Positions 9,640 to 19,842 of a stretch of DNA of 64,000 nt are shown in pieces; position 1 is the stretch's first letter, and every line of letters starts with the position of its first letter. Source of the stretch: Boswellia sacra (lineage: Eukaryota > Streptophyta > Magnoliopsida > Sapindales > Burseraceae). The position numbers were made by a program, and so were the translations under genes. The notes under the pieces are model-generated. The model was given only the letters and a program-made list of their open reading frames with translations. It made no database searches and was not told the origin of the DNA. Where the stretch lies: assembly GCA_013180625.2 (NCBI GenBank), contig SNVD02009613.1, positions 124,001-188,000 on the forward strand, in the 5' to 3' direction.

Positions 9640-9890
9640 TCGTGTTCCCCTTGGATCTGTATACAAAACGGCCCATCCAAGGTCCAACACACCCCATTTA
9701 GATTCGTGTTCCCCTTGGATCCGTATCCAAAATGGCCCATCAAAGGTCCAACACATGAAGTTATTGTATTTGTGTTCCCCTTGGATTCGTATCCCAAACA
9801 GCCCATCCAAGGTCCAACACTAATAATTTCATATCTGTATTCTCCTTGAATCCGTATTCAAAACGGCCCATCCAAGGTCCAATGCATATA
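9640..9890. repeat. about 65-bp tandem repeats, four units
   Basis: Four diverged units containing 'gtgttccccttggat(c/t)' and 'ggcccatccaaggtccaac'. Each unit also has a cgtat(c/a)caaaac core. No coding content. The array is inside the LTR-like insertion. Confidence 0.85.
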
Positions 9891-9994
9891 CTTACGACCT
9901 TTCAATATAATCTCTAAAATAAATCTCAAGGAAATACAATTTTTATGAAAAATCTAGGACTTTCAGGAAGTGTGCATGCAGTTCGGGTCGATTT

Positions 9995-10670
9995 TGTAAC
10001 TTCGCTCGACACTTGACACTGTTCCGCTCGACACTCAACACTAGACGCTCGACACTCGACACTAGACTCTCGACACTCACACCTGCATGTCAAGTATTGC
10101 ATGCAACACGCGACACTATCTCGACGACAGACACTCGACACTCGACATGTGCACAATCGACACTCGACAAATGTCACTCGACACCAGGCAGCAGCCACTT
10201 GACGCTCAACATGTTCACACCCGACACTCGACTCATGCTACTCGACACTAAGCAACAACCACTCGACACTCAACATATTCACACCTGACACTCGACTCAT
10301 GCCACTCGACACTAAGCAGCAGCCACATGACGCTTGACATATTCACACCCAACACTCGACTCATGCCACTCGACACTAAGTAGCAGCCACTCGACACTCG
10401 ACATATTCACACCCGACACTCGACTCATCCCACTCGACACTCGACATATTCACACTCGACACTCGACTCATCCCCCTTGACACTCGACACGTAAGTGTCG
10501 AGTAGTGTCAGATGAAATATCAGTCTCTGAATCCAAAGTTGTGAACCGACATATTCATCGACATATTCACACCCGACACTCGACTCATCCCACTCGACAC
10601 TCGATACGTAAGTGTCGAGTAGTGTTGAATGAAATGTCAGTCTCTGAATCCAGAGCTATGAACCTACACG
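9995..10670. repeat. CGACACT-rich array with 66-bp higher order and hairpins
   Basis: The word ACTCGACA/GACACTCGA is repeated dozens of times. From about 10150 to 10480 a longer unit of about 66 bp (ending 'cacccgacactcgactcat') can be seen. Two hairpins with arms CTCGACAC/GTGTCGAG around GTAA occur near 10484-10503, with a variant near 10599-10618. Related words form the array at 37975-38430 in the CACTA element. Confidence 0.85.
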
Positions 10671-11356
10671 AATATGTCGGTTGAATCATCTCATTTCCAG
10701 ATTTTGACCTCCAATTTCAAAAATTCACCAAAAATCCATTTTAACTCCAAATTCAATAAAATCAGTGTCTATTTAAAGCTTCATATGTCTATTTTTCTAA
10801 ACAAATAAAAAATTATACAATTCACAATCTAGAAAAATGTGATAGCTCAAATAACACAGAGCAGTCACATGAACTACAACTCCCCTCAAGAACAACCTCT
10901 ACTTCACTTCATAAGCACTTAATTTTCACACATAATTCATCCTTCAAGCAACAAAACAATCAATTTACAATAAGTAGTTTCACACATAATTCATTATCCA
11001 AGCAACAAAACAATCAATTTACAATAAGTCATATGCATAACAAACCAATATCAATCAAAACAACAAAATACATAACACGATGTAAGTATAGTGTTTGAAA
11101 ATCCCTACTTGATTTCCAAGCTTATACACCTCTTTGATTTTTTTTTCTTTTCCTCTCTTTTTCTTCCTTCTCTTTTTCTTCTTCTCCTTCTTCTCTTTCC
11201 CTCTCCCTATAACCGTAAGACTCGTCTTTTTTTTTTTCTATCTTCTTATTCTAGAAAAATCCTCCCTTATATATATACAAGGCCTTAATTCATGGGCCTA
11301 AGTCTACTAACTTTCCAACGCAATTAATCCTTAGACATGGTTTCTAAATTTTGTAA

Positions 11357-12110
11357 TATATAAATGTATACATATTTATTTTCTTTTGGCTAGGGTCAAG
11401 GTATGATAAAGGAGACTATAAGGTTATCTCACCCATAATCATACATCCATTCTAGGTTTTAATTAAAAGCATCAACTTCTTCCATTTGTACCCCCAAGCT
11501 TTGAGTTTTCACACACCATGCTTGCTTTGCTTTTGATTTTGAGTGACTACACCCCTAAACTTTACATGCAATGCGATTAGCACTCTTCTTTTCTTTTTCT
11601 TTCTTTTTCTTCTTTTTTCCGTTTTCTCTCTTTGTTTTTCTCCTTTCTTTTCTTCTTTTTTCTTCTTTTTCGAGCTCAAAATTGCACAAAAACTTATCAA
11701 CTTCCTTCATTCCCCCATAAGCATGGCTCTCAATGCTCTTTTCCAGACTGTTCTTATGTTATGAGTGAAGGGTACTATGTAAGGCAAATTTTTCTAGTGT
11801 TAGGATAAATTTTGTGGTTAGACAAAGAAAATGCTTAATTAGGCTGAATAGGGTATACTAGTGACGATGAAGTAAGTATAGGTGGGCTTGAAAGGCTCAA
11901 TCGATCCAAAGAAGGCCTAAATCACTTATTTTATGTTGTGAAGCCTAGGATTTAACCTTGAGTAGTGATCAAATAGGTTCTAGAGTCTTGTGAGATCTCA
12001 AGTTTGAAAAAAATTTGCCTTCCCATAGGACAAATTCTCTTCAAAGGCAAATCAACACTTTCACTCAAAAATAAAGAGAGATCCTTCACCAATGTTAGGA
12101 TATGTATAAG
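11357..12110 (-). mobile_element. Athila-like tail fragment, right piece
   Basis: It resumes the match to element 2's tail: ggctagggtcaaggtatgat (compare 44824) through a pyrimidine-rich block at 11585-11680 (A/G-rich on the minus strand, like the tail's purine tracts) to 'gcctaggatttaaccttgagtagtgatcaaa' (compare 45590). Long frames here come from the pyrimidine run and are not genes. Confidence 0.7.
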
Positions 12111-12159
12111 GTAATTACTTAATACCTACCATGGTTTTGAAACATGAAAACTAGTTTCA

Positions 12160-12595
12160 AATTTTTATGAAGGTTTAACACCTGAAGATAGGCAAAGAGT
12201 AGAACTAATATGTAATGGACAATTTAGAGATGAAGAGCTTGATGAAGCAATGGAGTACCTAGACTTACTAGCACAAAATGCCCAAAATTGGCACACTGTT
12301 GGCACCTTTAAGGAACCAAGCAAAACCCTACCCTCAACATCTAGTAGAGGCATTTACAACCTTATGGAAGACCATGATCTCCAAGCCAAATATGCATCCT
12401 TGGTTAGAAAAGTTAAGGCTTTAGAAATGAAAAAGAGTGGTCAATCGAAAACTATTCAAGAAATTGTCTGTCACATTTGTAATACTAATGATCATCCTAC
12501 TGATGATTGTCCAACTTTGCCTACCTTTAGGGAATGTCTTCATAAACAAGTCAATGCTTCAAACAACTTCAAAAGGTCAAATCACAACCCATACC
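12160..12595 (+). pseudogene. gypsy gag fragment (capsid C-part and zinc knuckle), 5' piece
   Basis: The open frame reads FYEGLTPEDRQRVELICNG, then EAMEYLDLLAQNAQNW, a gag capsid signature of plant gypsy elements. It ends with a zinc knuckle CHICNTNDHPTDDC (C-x2-C-x4-H-x4-C), which binds element RNA. The N-terminal part is missing. The frame is interrupted by a hAT miniature at 12596 and gag resumes at 13428. It is on the + strand, opposite to the adjacent Athila tail, so it belongs to another insertion. Confidence 0.85.
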
Positions 12596-12850
12596 TAGGG
12601 ATGGCAAAACCCGGGGCCGGGGCCGGGGCCGACGGTCCCCGGCCCCGGCCTCGGGCTTTGATTATGAGCCCCGGTCCCGGGAAATTCCCCGGAATTTTTT
12701 TTCCGGGGCCGGGGCCGGGGCCGGGGTACCCCGGTCGGAGCCGGGTTTTCAAATAACCCGGGATTAAAACCCGGGTTATATAATTTTTTTGAAAAATTTT
12801 TTCTTTTCGCTTTTGGTTATATACCTATTGCATGCATTTCTTGTTCCAAA

Positions 12851-12922
12851 AGCGGGTTGTAGCCCAGCGGTTCCTTCCCTTATCGTTTATAACAGGGATT
12901 TGGTTCGAATCCCTTGAAGCAA
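12851..12922 (+). other. tRNA-like unit 1 (pol III A/B boxes)
   Basis: A-box TGTAGCCCAGCGG at 12858 and B-box GGTTCGAATCC at 12902, 44 bp apart, the spacing of a real tRNA. The T-arm AGGGA/TCCCT pairs but the acceptor arms do not. It is a SINE head or tRNA pseudogene, not a functional tRNA. Confidence 0.55.
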
Positions 12923-12986
12923 ACTTTTGGAACTTATTTAATTTATCTAAAAGAATAAGAAATATATATTGCTTTTTTAGTTGCAA

Positions 12987-13058
12987 AATCAGTTGTAGTC
13001 CAGTGGTGGCTGTCTTAGACTTGTTTATTGAGGGAAAGTGTTCAAATCCCCTTTGTTG
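12987..13058 (+). other. tRNA-like unit 2 (pol III A/B boxes)
   Basis: A-box TGTAGTCCAGTGG at 12994 and B-box TGTTCAAATCC at 13039, 45 bp apart. It is similar to unit 1 (136 bp upstream) and looks like a diverged tandem copy. Not a functional tRNA. Confidence 0.5.
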
Positions 13059-13427
13059 CACTCTCTCCTTATTTAATTTTTTTAAAAAAGGTGGGCTGGG
13101 GCTGGGCTTTGGCTTGGGCCGAAGTTGTTGGGTTTTATTTATGAGTTATTTTAGTTAAATGGTTTAAGGGGTTATGTATAAGAATTGAAAATTAATGGAT
13201 TAAATTGATAAAGTTTTTAATTTTAATTGCATACCCCGGGTTTAATCCCCGGTCCCCGGCCCCGGCACCCTCACCCCGGCCCCGGCCCCGGCCCCGGTCG
13301 GGCAGAAAAATCTGACCCCGGCCTCGGCCAATTAACCCGGTTTTCTGGGTAATTCCCCGGCCCCGGATGACCGGATTTTCCGGGTCCCCGGACCCGGCCG
13401 GGTTGTTTTGCCATCCCTACCCATACC

Positions 13428-13700
13428 CACAAACCTACAATCCTGGTTGGAGAAACCATCCTAATTTTGGTTAGAAGAATGACAATCAAGCACAATCTTC
13501 ATAAGTCCCTTTTCAAACACATAAAAATTTTCAAAATTCTCATGATCATGGACCTTATGTTCACCACCCTAAGAAGGATCTTGAAGAAACATTACATTCA
13601 TTCATTATAAAGCAAGAGATCTTTAATATTTAAACTGCACAAATATTAGCAAATTTGACAAACATTCTTGTAAAATTTGCATCTACATCTTCAATATAAT
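13428..13700 (+). pseudogene. gag fragment, 3' piece after the hAT insertion
   Basis: It continues the gag reading (Asn/Pro/His-rich linker after the zinc knuckle, e.g. PNFG near 13460), with an in-frame stop soon after. It fades out near 13700 into AT-rich DNA. Removal of the hAT element and one duplication copy joins the two gag pieces. Confidence 0.6.
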
Positions 13701-13845
13701 TAATGTTAATTAAAGAGGTTCTATTATATATATAGTATCAATCAATTTACTCATCCAATTTAAAGAAGCATGATGAGATTAACACCCATTAATGGTTATT
13801 TTCTATCCAAACTAAGTTTAATTATATTACATTGATTAACAATCA

Positions 13846-13848
<3 letters not shown>

Positions 13849-13894
<46 letters not shown>
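13849..13894. repeat. (TA)n microsatellite
   Basis: About 23 TA units without interruption. Confidence 0.97.
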
Positions 13895-13896
<2 letters not shown>

Positions 13897-16253
13897 CATA
13901 CAGTACTATAATTTTACCTAAAATTAAAAAAGAAATTATATAGGGTAGTATAACTATGTTGTTTGAAATCAATTAATCTTAAACAATAGCTTTCTAAGTA
14001 TGTATAGTACGATTAAATTAGTATTTGAATTAATAGAAAAGTTTATGTAGGAATTAATTTTTGCCATAGAGTATATGTAATATTTTAGATTAGTAATTAA
14101 ATTAGTATATATAGCATGATTAGATTAGTAATTGAATTAATGTCAGATTCAAAAGAATTAGTTTATTAATTTTATATTTAGGATAATGAATTAATAACTT
14201 GATAATGATGGATTATTATTGTAATAAGGATAGAATTAATAATTTATATAGAGAATTGATTTTTGCTATATACAATTTGATTGATCCTAATTTAGTTATT
14301 TATTAATTTAATATCAAATTATCTAGCCTGAAAATAACTAATTTAACATAATCAACATTTTAATAAAATTAAAAATTAATTTAAGCAATTATACACTAAA
14401 AGGCCTTTTTTTTCACTTTTCACTTAATTCTATTTAGAACTAAGATTTAAGTAAATTATTTCAATGTTCACTTTTTTTCGATGGTATATCACTTATTTTA
14501 AAAAGTGAAAAATTTTCACTTAAATATGAAAAAAAGTGATTGAATATCCTATTAAATTTTTATTTTGTAATTGCACCTTATATTTAATTAATAAATTATA
14601 TAATAAAAGTCTAGGAATAATATTATTTTAATTAAATAGTATACAATTATATACTATTAATTTATTTTACTTTCTTATTTTAAAATTTTAAAATAATTTA
14701 AACAGCTATCCTTGCAGTGGTTGCCATTGCCGCCATCGGTATGTTGCTAGAAATAGTCAATGGCATGCGTTTGAAACACTGCTAAACTCAAAATGATCTT
14801 CAAGACATGATCTAGCTGTCTATTAAACAATTTTTGGGAAATAAGTGATATTTTGGTTGTTGGAGGCCAAGGAAAATTCGATGACCGATTATTTCTCGAG
14901 ATTTCCAATTAAAAAAAGTCTTGAATGGCCAAAATAATATCATATAGCTATAGATCGCATTGAGAGGTTCATTCTGGTATGGAAGGTGTCATCGAATGCG
15001 CAAAATAATTAGTGGTAGGGGCAACAGATAGTGGTGGCGTCGCAACAATCGCCGAACTAGGGCAGTTGTTCAAAAAAAATCAAATTTTTTAATTTTTAAA
15101 ACTCAAAACAATAAATAGGGGTAAAATATTCTTTATTTATAAAAACATTTGTTAATTCATCATAATATATTTACTAAATTAAAAAATTTACTTATTTTTA
15201 TAATAGGTAATATATTTAATTCACATAATACATTTACCTTATTAAAAAATTTATTTATTTTTATAATAGGTAATCTTATTATCAATGATTGATTATTATT
15301 GTTAGTAATATTTTAATTTAATTTTTTGTTAAGTATTTAATTTTAGGGTATGTACTACATTAAATATTAATACTAAGGTAAAAATATCACACCAAAATTA
15401 ATTGATCCACTTAACACTTATATAAAAATTAAAAACAAATATCATTAAAAGTTAAAAACAAACATATCATTAAGTTATTAAAATTAAGTGTTTATAAGTG
15501 TTAAAAAGTCTATGAGTGTTAAGTGAAAAAAGATAAAAGTTCCTAAACCTAACAAAACAGTTAAATAACTTGTATACTAAGTTTACTTTCATCCAATTTC
15601 ATCATAGTGTATATTAACTTATACAATTTACTTATATTTACCTTACTTTGAAGTTAATCTAATCCAAAATTAAAAAAATCATTACTTGTTATTTGATTGA
15701 GTTGTAATTGAGTTGTAAATTACAACTTCTTCTATACGTAGTCAATTCATTAGGACTCAAATAAAAAAAAAAATGTATACACATAGTTTGATTGAATATA
15801 ATTATATATAATATATGTTACACTGTAAAAATTTAGAGCGGGATTTAATACCTAAATAATTAATGATTATATGATATTTATAAAAAATTTTAGTTTATTT
15901 AATACCCAAACAATTATTATGATACTTTATAATTCTATTAATTTAAAAAATAAATATTTTATTTGGTTATTAATCTTTAATAAATTAATCTTTCATTCTT
16001 TTTTTAAGTAATAATTCGCACAAGCTTACTAAAAAATCTATGATTTTAAACAATTCTTTTTGATGAAATTTAAGTGGTATATATATTCTAAATTTTTATA
16101 ATGGATAGTTATCATTTAAGAAAATTCTAAAAAATTAAATATATGTAATTTTATCATAATATATCAATTCAACTTAAAAGATTCGTGACTAAAATAGAAC
16201 AGGTGAACTAATAAATTTATGTTTTCTATGTATAAAATATAATATGAAAATGA

Positions 16254-16286
<33 letters not shown>
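16254..16286. repeat. (ATT)n microsatellite
   Basis: About 11 ATT units. Confidence 0.97.
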
Positions 16287-16936
16287 TCATCTAAAATTAT
16301 GGTGATAATTAAATACTTAGGTAGGAAATTAAGCTTTACTGTATATATTATGATGGACTTGTGATTAACATAACTAAATAATCTTATATGAGAACAAATT
16401 AGTTTTTTAATACTTATCAGTTAATAATTTGATATAATTATAAACTTTTATTATAATGTGGAGAGAACAAATCAACTATATAGGGAATTAACTATTGTTA
16501 TAAATAATTTAATTACCTAGTGATTAGTTTACAGAACTTAATTAACTAAATAATCTTAGATGGGAAGGAATTAATTTAACATAATTAAATTATTTATTTA
16601 TTATATAGTAATAATTAATTAATCTTTACTATGATGAGATTGATTTTTAATGAAAGTTACATAATCTTAGATATAAAGAACCCTATTTTGGAAAATATTA
16701 ACCATAACTAGGGAAATCAATTAATAACTTGATGTAGAAATAGACTATTATGAAAATAAACTTATGGAAAGAATTAATCAATTATATAAATAATTAATTA
16801 ATGTCAAATACTATGATATGATTGATTAGTAATTTATTTATCAATTTGATGCCCAATTATGTTAGATTGGAAGAATTAATCATTTAATTACTTTTTAATA
16901 ATAAAATTTTAATTTAATTAGAGTCGAATCCATTAT

Positions 16937-17107
16937 TTATTTATATTTCAAAATATATGGTATAGGACGTGGTTCAAACCCGGGAATGGGTCTGCAAATA
17001 GAAGCACTTTGTAGATAAGGTACCACTGACCTAAATGCTTGTTGTAGCCAAATTGGTGACTCATTTAGCAATTTACGTAAATCCTCACAAAATTTATTTA
17101 AACTACA
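16937..17107 (-). other. tRNA-derived, SINE-like sequence
   Basis: On the minus strand an A-box-like AGGTCAGTGGTACC is followed by a B-box-like GGGTTTGAACCAC. A second B-box-like CGGCTCGAATCC lies just right of the neighbouring hAT miniature (17874-17890), so one SINE-like or tRNA-like stretch seems to be split by that insertion. The 74-codon frame here is not a gene. Confidence 0.4.
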
Positions 17108-17115
17108 CAAAAAAG

Positions 17116-17865
17116 TAGGGATGACAATTTTACCTATGTACCCATGTACCCGCATACCCATACCCTAATAAAGAGGGTATAGATATCACCTTTATAGATT
17201 TAGATAGGGTAAAGGTATGAAAAATTATACCCTAAAGGGTATAGGTAGGGTAAGAGTATGAGTTTAAACACCCTACCCATACACTGCATACCCTTTATAT
17301 ACCCTATTAAATAAATTATTAATATTAATTAAATAAAATATAAAAAATTAATACCTAAATTATAAAACTATATCGTTTTAATATAACTTAAAATACATTT
17401 AATACTAAATTTAATTGTTGTTTCATCATTTGATGTTATAGGAGTTATCGAGTTAGGGTTAAAATCATGATTGATGATTGCAAGAAGAAGATCTCAAAGG
17501 GTTTTAGCATTACTTTTTTATGGTCCTTTTAGTTTTTTTCTTTTGTTAATTATTTTTGGGATAAATTGTAAGAAGAAGATCATGTTTGTTAGTTAAGCAT
17601 TTTTTTTTTGTTAGTTAGAGTTTTGAGTCATATTTGGACTTTGTTCAATGCAATTAAATTATTAATATTATTTTTTAATTGGAACTATGGGTACCCTTTT
17701 ATAAATGGGTAGGGTATGGTTTTTCAGTAGTGGATATGGGTAGGGTATGTGTATGAAATTTAAGACCCTTGAAGTGTATGGGTAGGGTATGGATATCAAT
17801 TTTTTAATAAGGGTAGGGTATGGATACTGCCATACCCTACCCTACCCTTCCTTTTGTCATCCCTA
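17116..17865. mobile_element. Ac/Ds-like hAT miniature element 2 (750 bp)
   Basis: TIRs TAGGGATGACAA and TTGTCATCCCTA with a perfect 8-bp duplication CAAAAAAG (17108-17115 and 17866-17873). Subterminal regions are arrays of TACCC(A/T) and GGGTA words; the centre is AT-rich. No coding capacity. Confidence 0.93.
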
Positions 17866-17873
17866 CAAAAAAG

Positions 17874-18212
17874 GATTCGAGCCGGGGATGGAGTGATGGA
17901 GGACTTCACAAGTTTTAAGCCAAGCTAACACTCTTCTTTGAAAATTGAAATGCACATAGTATAATAATTCACAAATTTTCCATTCAACTAAACCACAAGG
18001 CGAAGGCTTGAACCGTGACATAGAGATGGCTCTACAATGCGTTCACAACAAGAATATATCTCATTTTGTTGCTAATGCTGCCAATTTAAATACTAGTAGA
18101 AAATTAAGAAAAAGAAAGAATTGCAAACCCACGAAATTTTGGGGCCATGGATCCTGGAAAAAATCCAGGGTAATTTCTTGGGGTCGGGGTAAGGCCATCC
18201 ATAGGGAATCAC
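17874..18212. other. unassigned segment between two hAT miniatures
   Basis: It carries the second B-box-like word (17874-17890) and a 102-codon frame (18008-18316) that runs into the next miniature. The frame shows no domain and is probably chance. Confidence 0.4.
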
Positions 18213-18764
18213 TAGGGATGGCAAAATGTACAATAGGGTTGGGGATCCGCGGGAAACATCTCTATTGGAGTATGGATGGGGGTACTTTTCATGGGGATAG
18301 GGCGAGGATGGAGTAGAATTTTAATGGCCACATCGTGATGGGGTGGGGATGGGTTTACTACTACCTCCCCCACCCGACACCCACCCTGCACCCTACCATT
18401 ATGTATAAAATATGAAATTTATTGTTATTTTTATTTTCTTATAATAAACTATTGTACATAAAAAATATATAAAGTTAAAAATACTATTTTATTTTACATT
18501 TAATATATTGATTATTGAAAAAATATAAAATTATATTATTGTCTAAAAATAAAATGCTATATATTTTGTTAAAATCCTAAATTTAAATATATAAAAGATA
18601 TTGGTATGGGGAATGGGGTGGGTTCGGGGAAAATATTCCCCGCAAAGAAATTCCCCACCCCTACCCCGTGCTCTAAAAAACATAGAAAATGAGGGTTAAA
18701 TTGAACAATGGGGTGGGGGATGGGGAGGGCCTCCCCACCCCTACCCCACCCAGTTGTCATCCTA
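18213..18764. mobile_element. Ac/Ds-like hAT miniature element 3 (552 bp)
   Basis: TIRs TAGGGATGGCAAAA and TTGTCATCCTA. Flanks GGAATCAC (18205-18212) and GTAATCAC (18765-18772) match at 7 of 8 bases. Subterminal arrays are GGGGTGGGGATGGGG-like at the left and their complement at the right. No transposase. Confidence 0.85.
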
Positions 18765-18772
18765 GTAATCAC

Positions 18773-19842
18773 AACATCAAGCTCAATTTTTTTAGCAATT
18801 ATCAAGATTTTTTTTATATGTATTCATGACTTTACTTCCAAAATATTTTATTTTTGCAACAGGAAGGGCACTAAAAATTTACCAACAGCATGTAACATTT
18901 TCTGCAACAAAATCAATTTTGTTGCCTATTAAATCATTTCCAAACAAAAAGTTTGTTTCCTCACATAATTGCTTTTGTTGACCGAAGTTTTCTTTTTTAA
19001 AATATTTAAACAAATTAATTATTTACTAATTTGCAACAAAATTTTTTTGTTGTAGAACAATATGTTTACAAACAATTTTTTTTTTTTTTTTTGCTGAATG
19101 TGTCATCTTTATAGCAAAATAGGTATTCAAAATTAATATCTACTTATCCACAACTAAAAATATTTGTTGCAAAATTATAAGCAAAACATTTTACTTATTT
19201 TCTTGCTAAAAGCTTTGGGAGATATGGACAAAAATAATAAGATATATTTTGCTACAAACTCATATTTCGTCTCTATTCATACCATTTTGCAACAAAACTT
19301 TTTGTCTCAAAATTTATTTCATTCTTTGCAAAAAAGACTTGTAGACTATTTATTGTACATTCGACAATGAAATGACATATTCATTGTGAAATAAAGCTTT
19401 TTGCAATAAAATCGTTGCTTGTTGCAAAAAATTTAGTTACCGAAAGTCTAATAGATTGTGCCAACTCCAGTGATAAGTAGTTGATTGTAGGATTTGATTG
19501 TAGATGTAGTATTATTCTTGTACTATTATTTAATTTACTTGATAGAATTCAATTAATTTAGGTTCAATATCATATTAAATTAACGCAAAAATTTAAATTT
19601 AAAATAATTACAACATTTCAAAATTTAATTCTAATAAATTATAGATATATTTGATAAAAAAATAAAAAAGGGGGCCACTTCTATTCAAATTTGTGAAATG
19701 GGATAATAAATTTATTTTGACAGGATAAAAGATGTCAGAACCTTTTTTTTTTATTTGTCAAAAGATGGAATGATTGATAGGATATTTGAGTTAATTTATT
19801 GCGACTTGATGACTTAATGATGTGAAGGAGGGGCACGAAACA
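18773..19842. other. AT-rich region with TTTGCAACAAAA words in both orientations
   Basis: GCAACAAAA or its complement TTTTGTTGC occurs about ten times between 18855 and 19425. Short words repeated in both orientations are typical of subterminal regions of class II elements, but no TIR or duplication was found. No gene. Confidence 0.45.

Larger units (their letters stand above)
9172..11351. mobile_element. LTR-like insertion splitting the Athila relic
   Basis: It begins TGTCATGCCCTACC, a plausible LTR start, and is bracketed by TGTAA at 9167-9171 and 11352-11356, a possible 5-bp target duplication. However, the right end (...ctaaattt) lacks the expected CA, so the class is uncertain. No protein domains. 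It holds two tandem arrays (9640-9890 and 9995-10670) and ends in a pyrimidine-rich stretch (11128-11230) plus a TATA-like tatatata near 11270. Confidence 0.45.
12596..13419. mobile_element. Ac/Ds-like hAT miniature element 1 (824 bp)
   Basis: Terminal inverted repeats TAGGGATGGCAAAAC and GTTTTGCCATCCCTA, flanked by a perfect 8-bp duplication CCCATACC (12588-12595 and 13420-13427). TIR sequence and duplication length are those of hAT/Ac-Ds elements. Both ends carry GC-rich subterminal repeats (CCGGGGCC words). The middle is AT-rich and holds two tRNA-like units. No transposase, so it is non-autonomous. It interrupts a gag gene. Confidence 0.93.
13701..16930. other. AT-rich non-coding region
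   Basis: No gene or clear element. It holds a (TA)n run at 13849-13894 and an (ATT)n run at 16254-16286. A less AT-rich island at 14700-15070 has no convincing ORF or recognised repeat. A small inverted-repeat patch around 14405-14550 (cacttttcact ... aaaagtgaaaaa) may be a decayed foldback element. Confidence 0.6.

Noticed and set aside
9640..10670. Possible CRISPR-like array (regular repeats)
   Set aside because: Units are contiguous tandem repeats without unique spacers, in a plant genome. They are minisatellites.
12851..13058. Functional tRNA genes
   Set aside because: A and B boxes are present but the acceptor stem does not pair and no clear anticodon arm forms. I kept them only as tRNA-like units.
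18008..18316. 102-codon frame with basic residues
   Set aside because: It runs into the hAT miniature TIR and shows no known domain or conserved composition.
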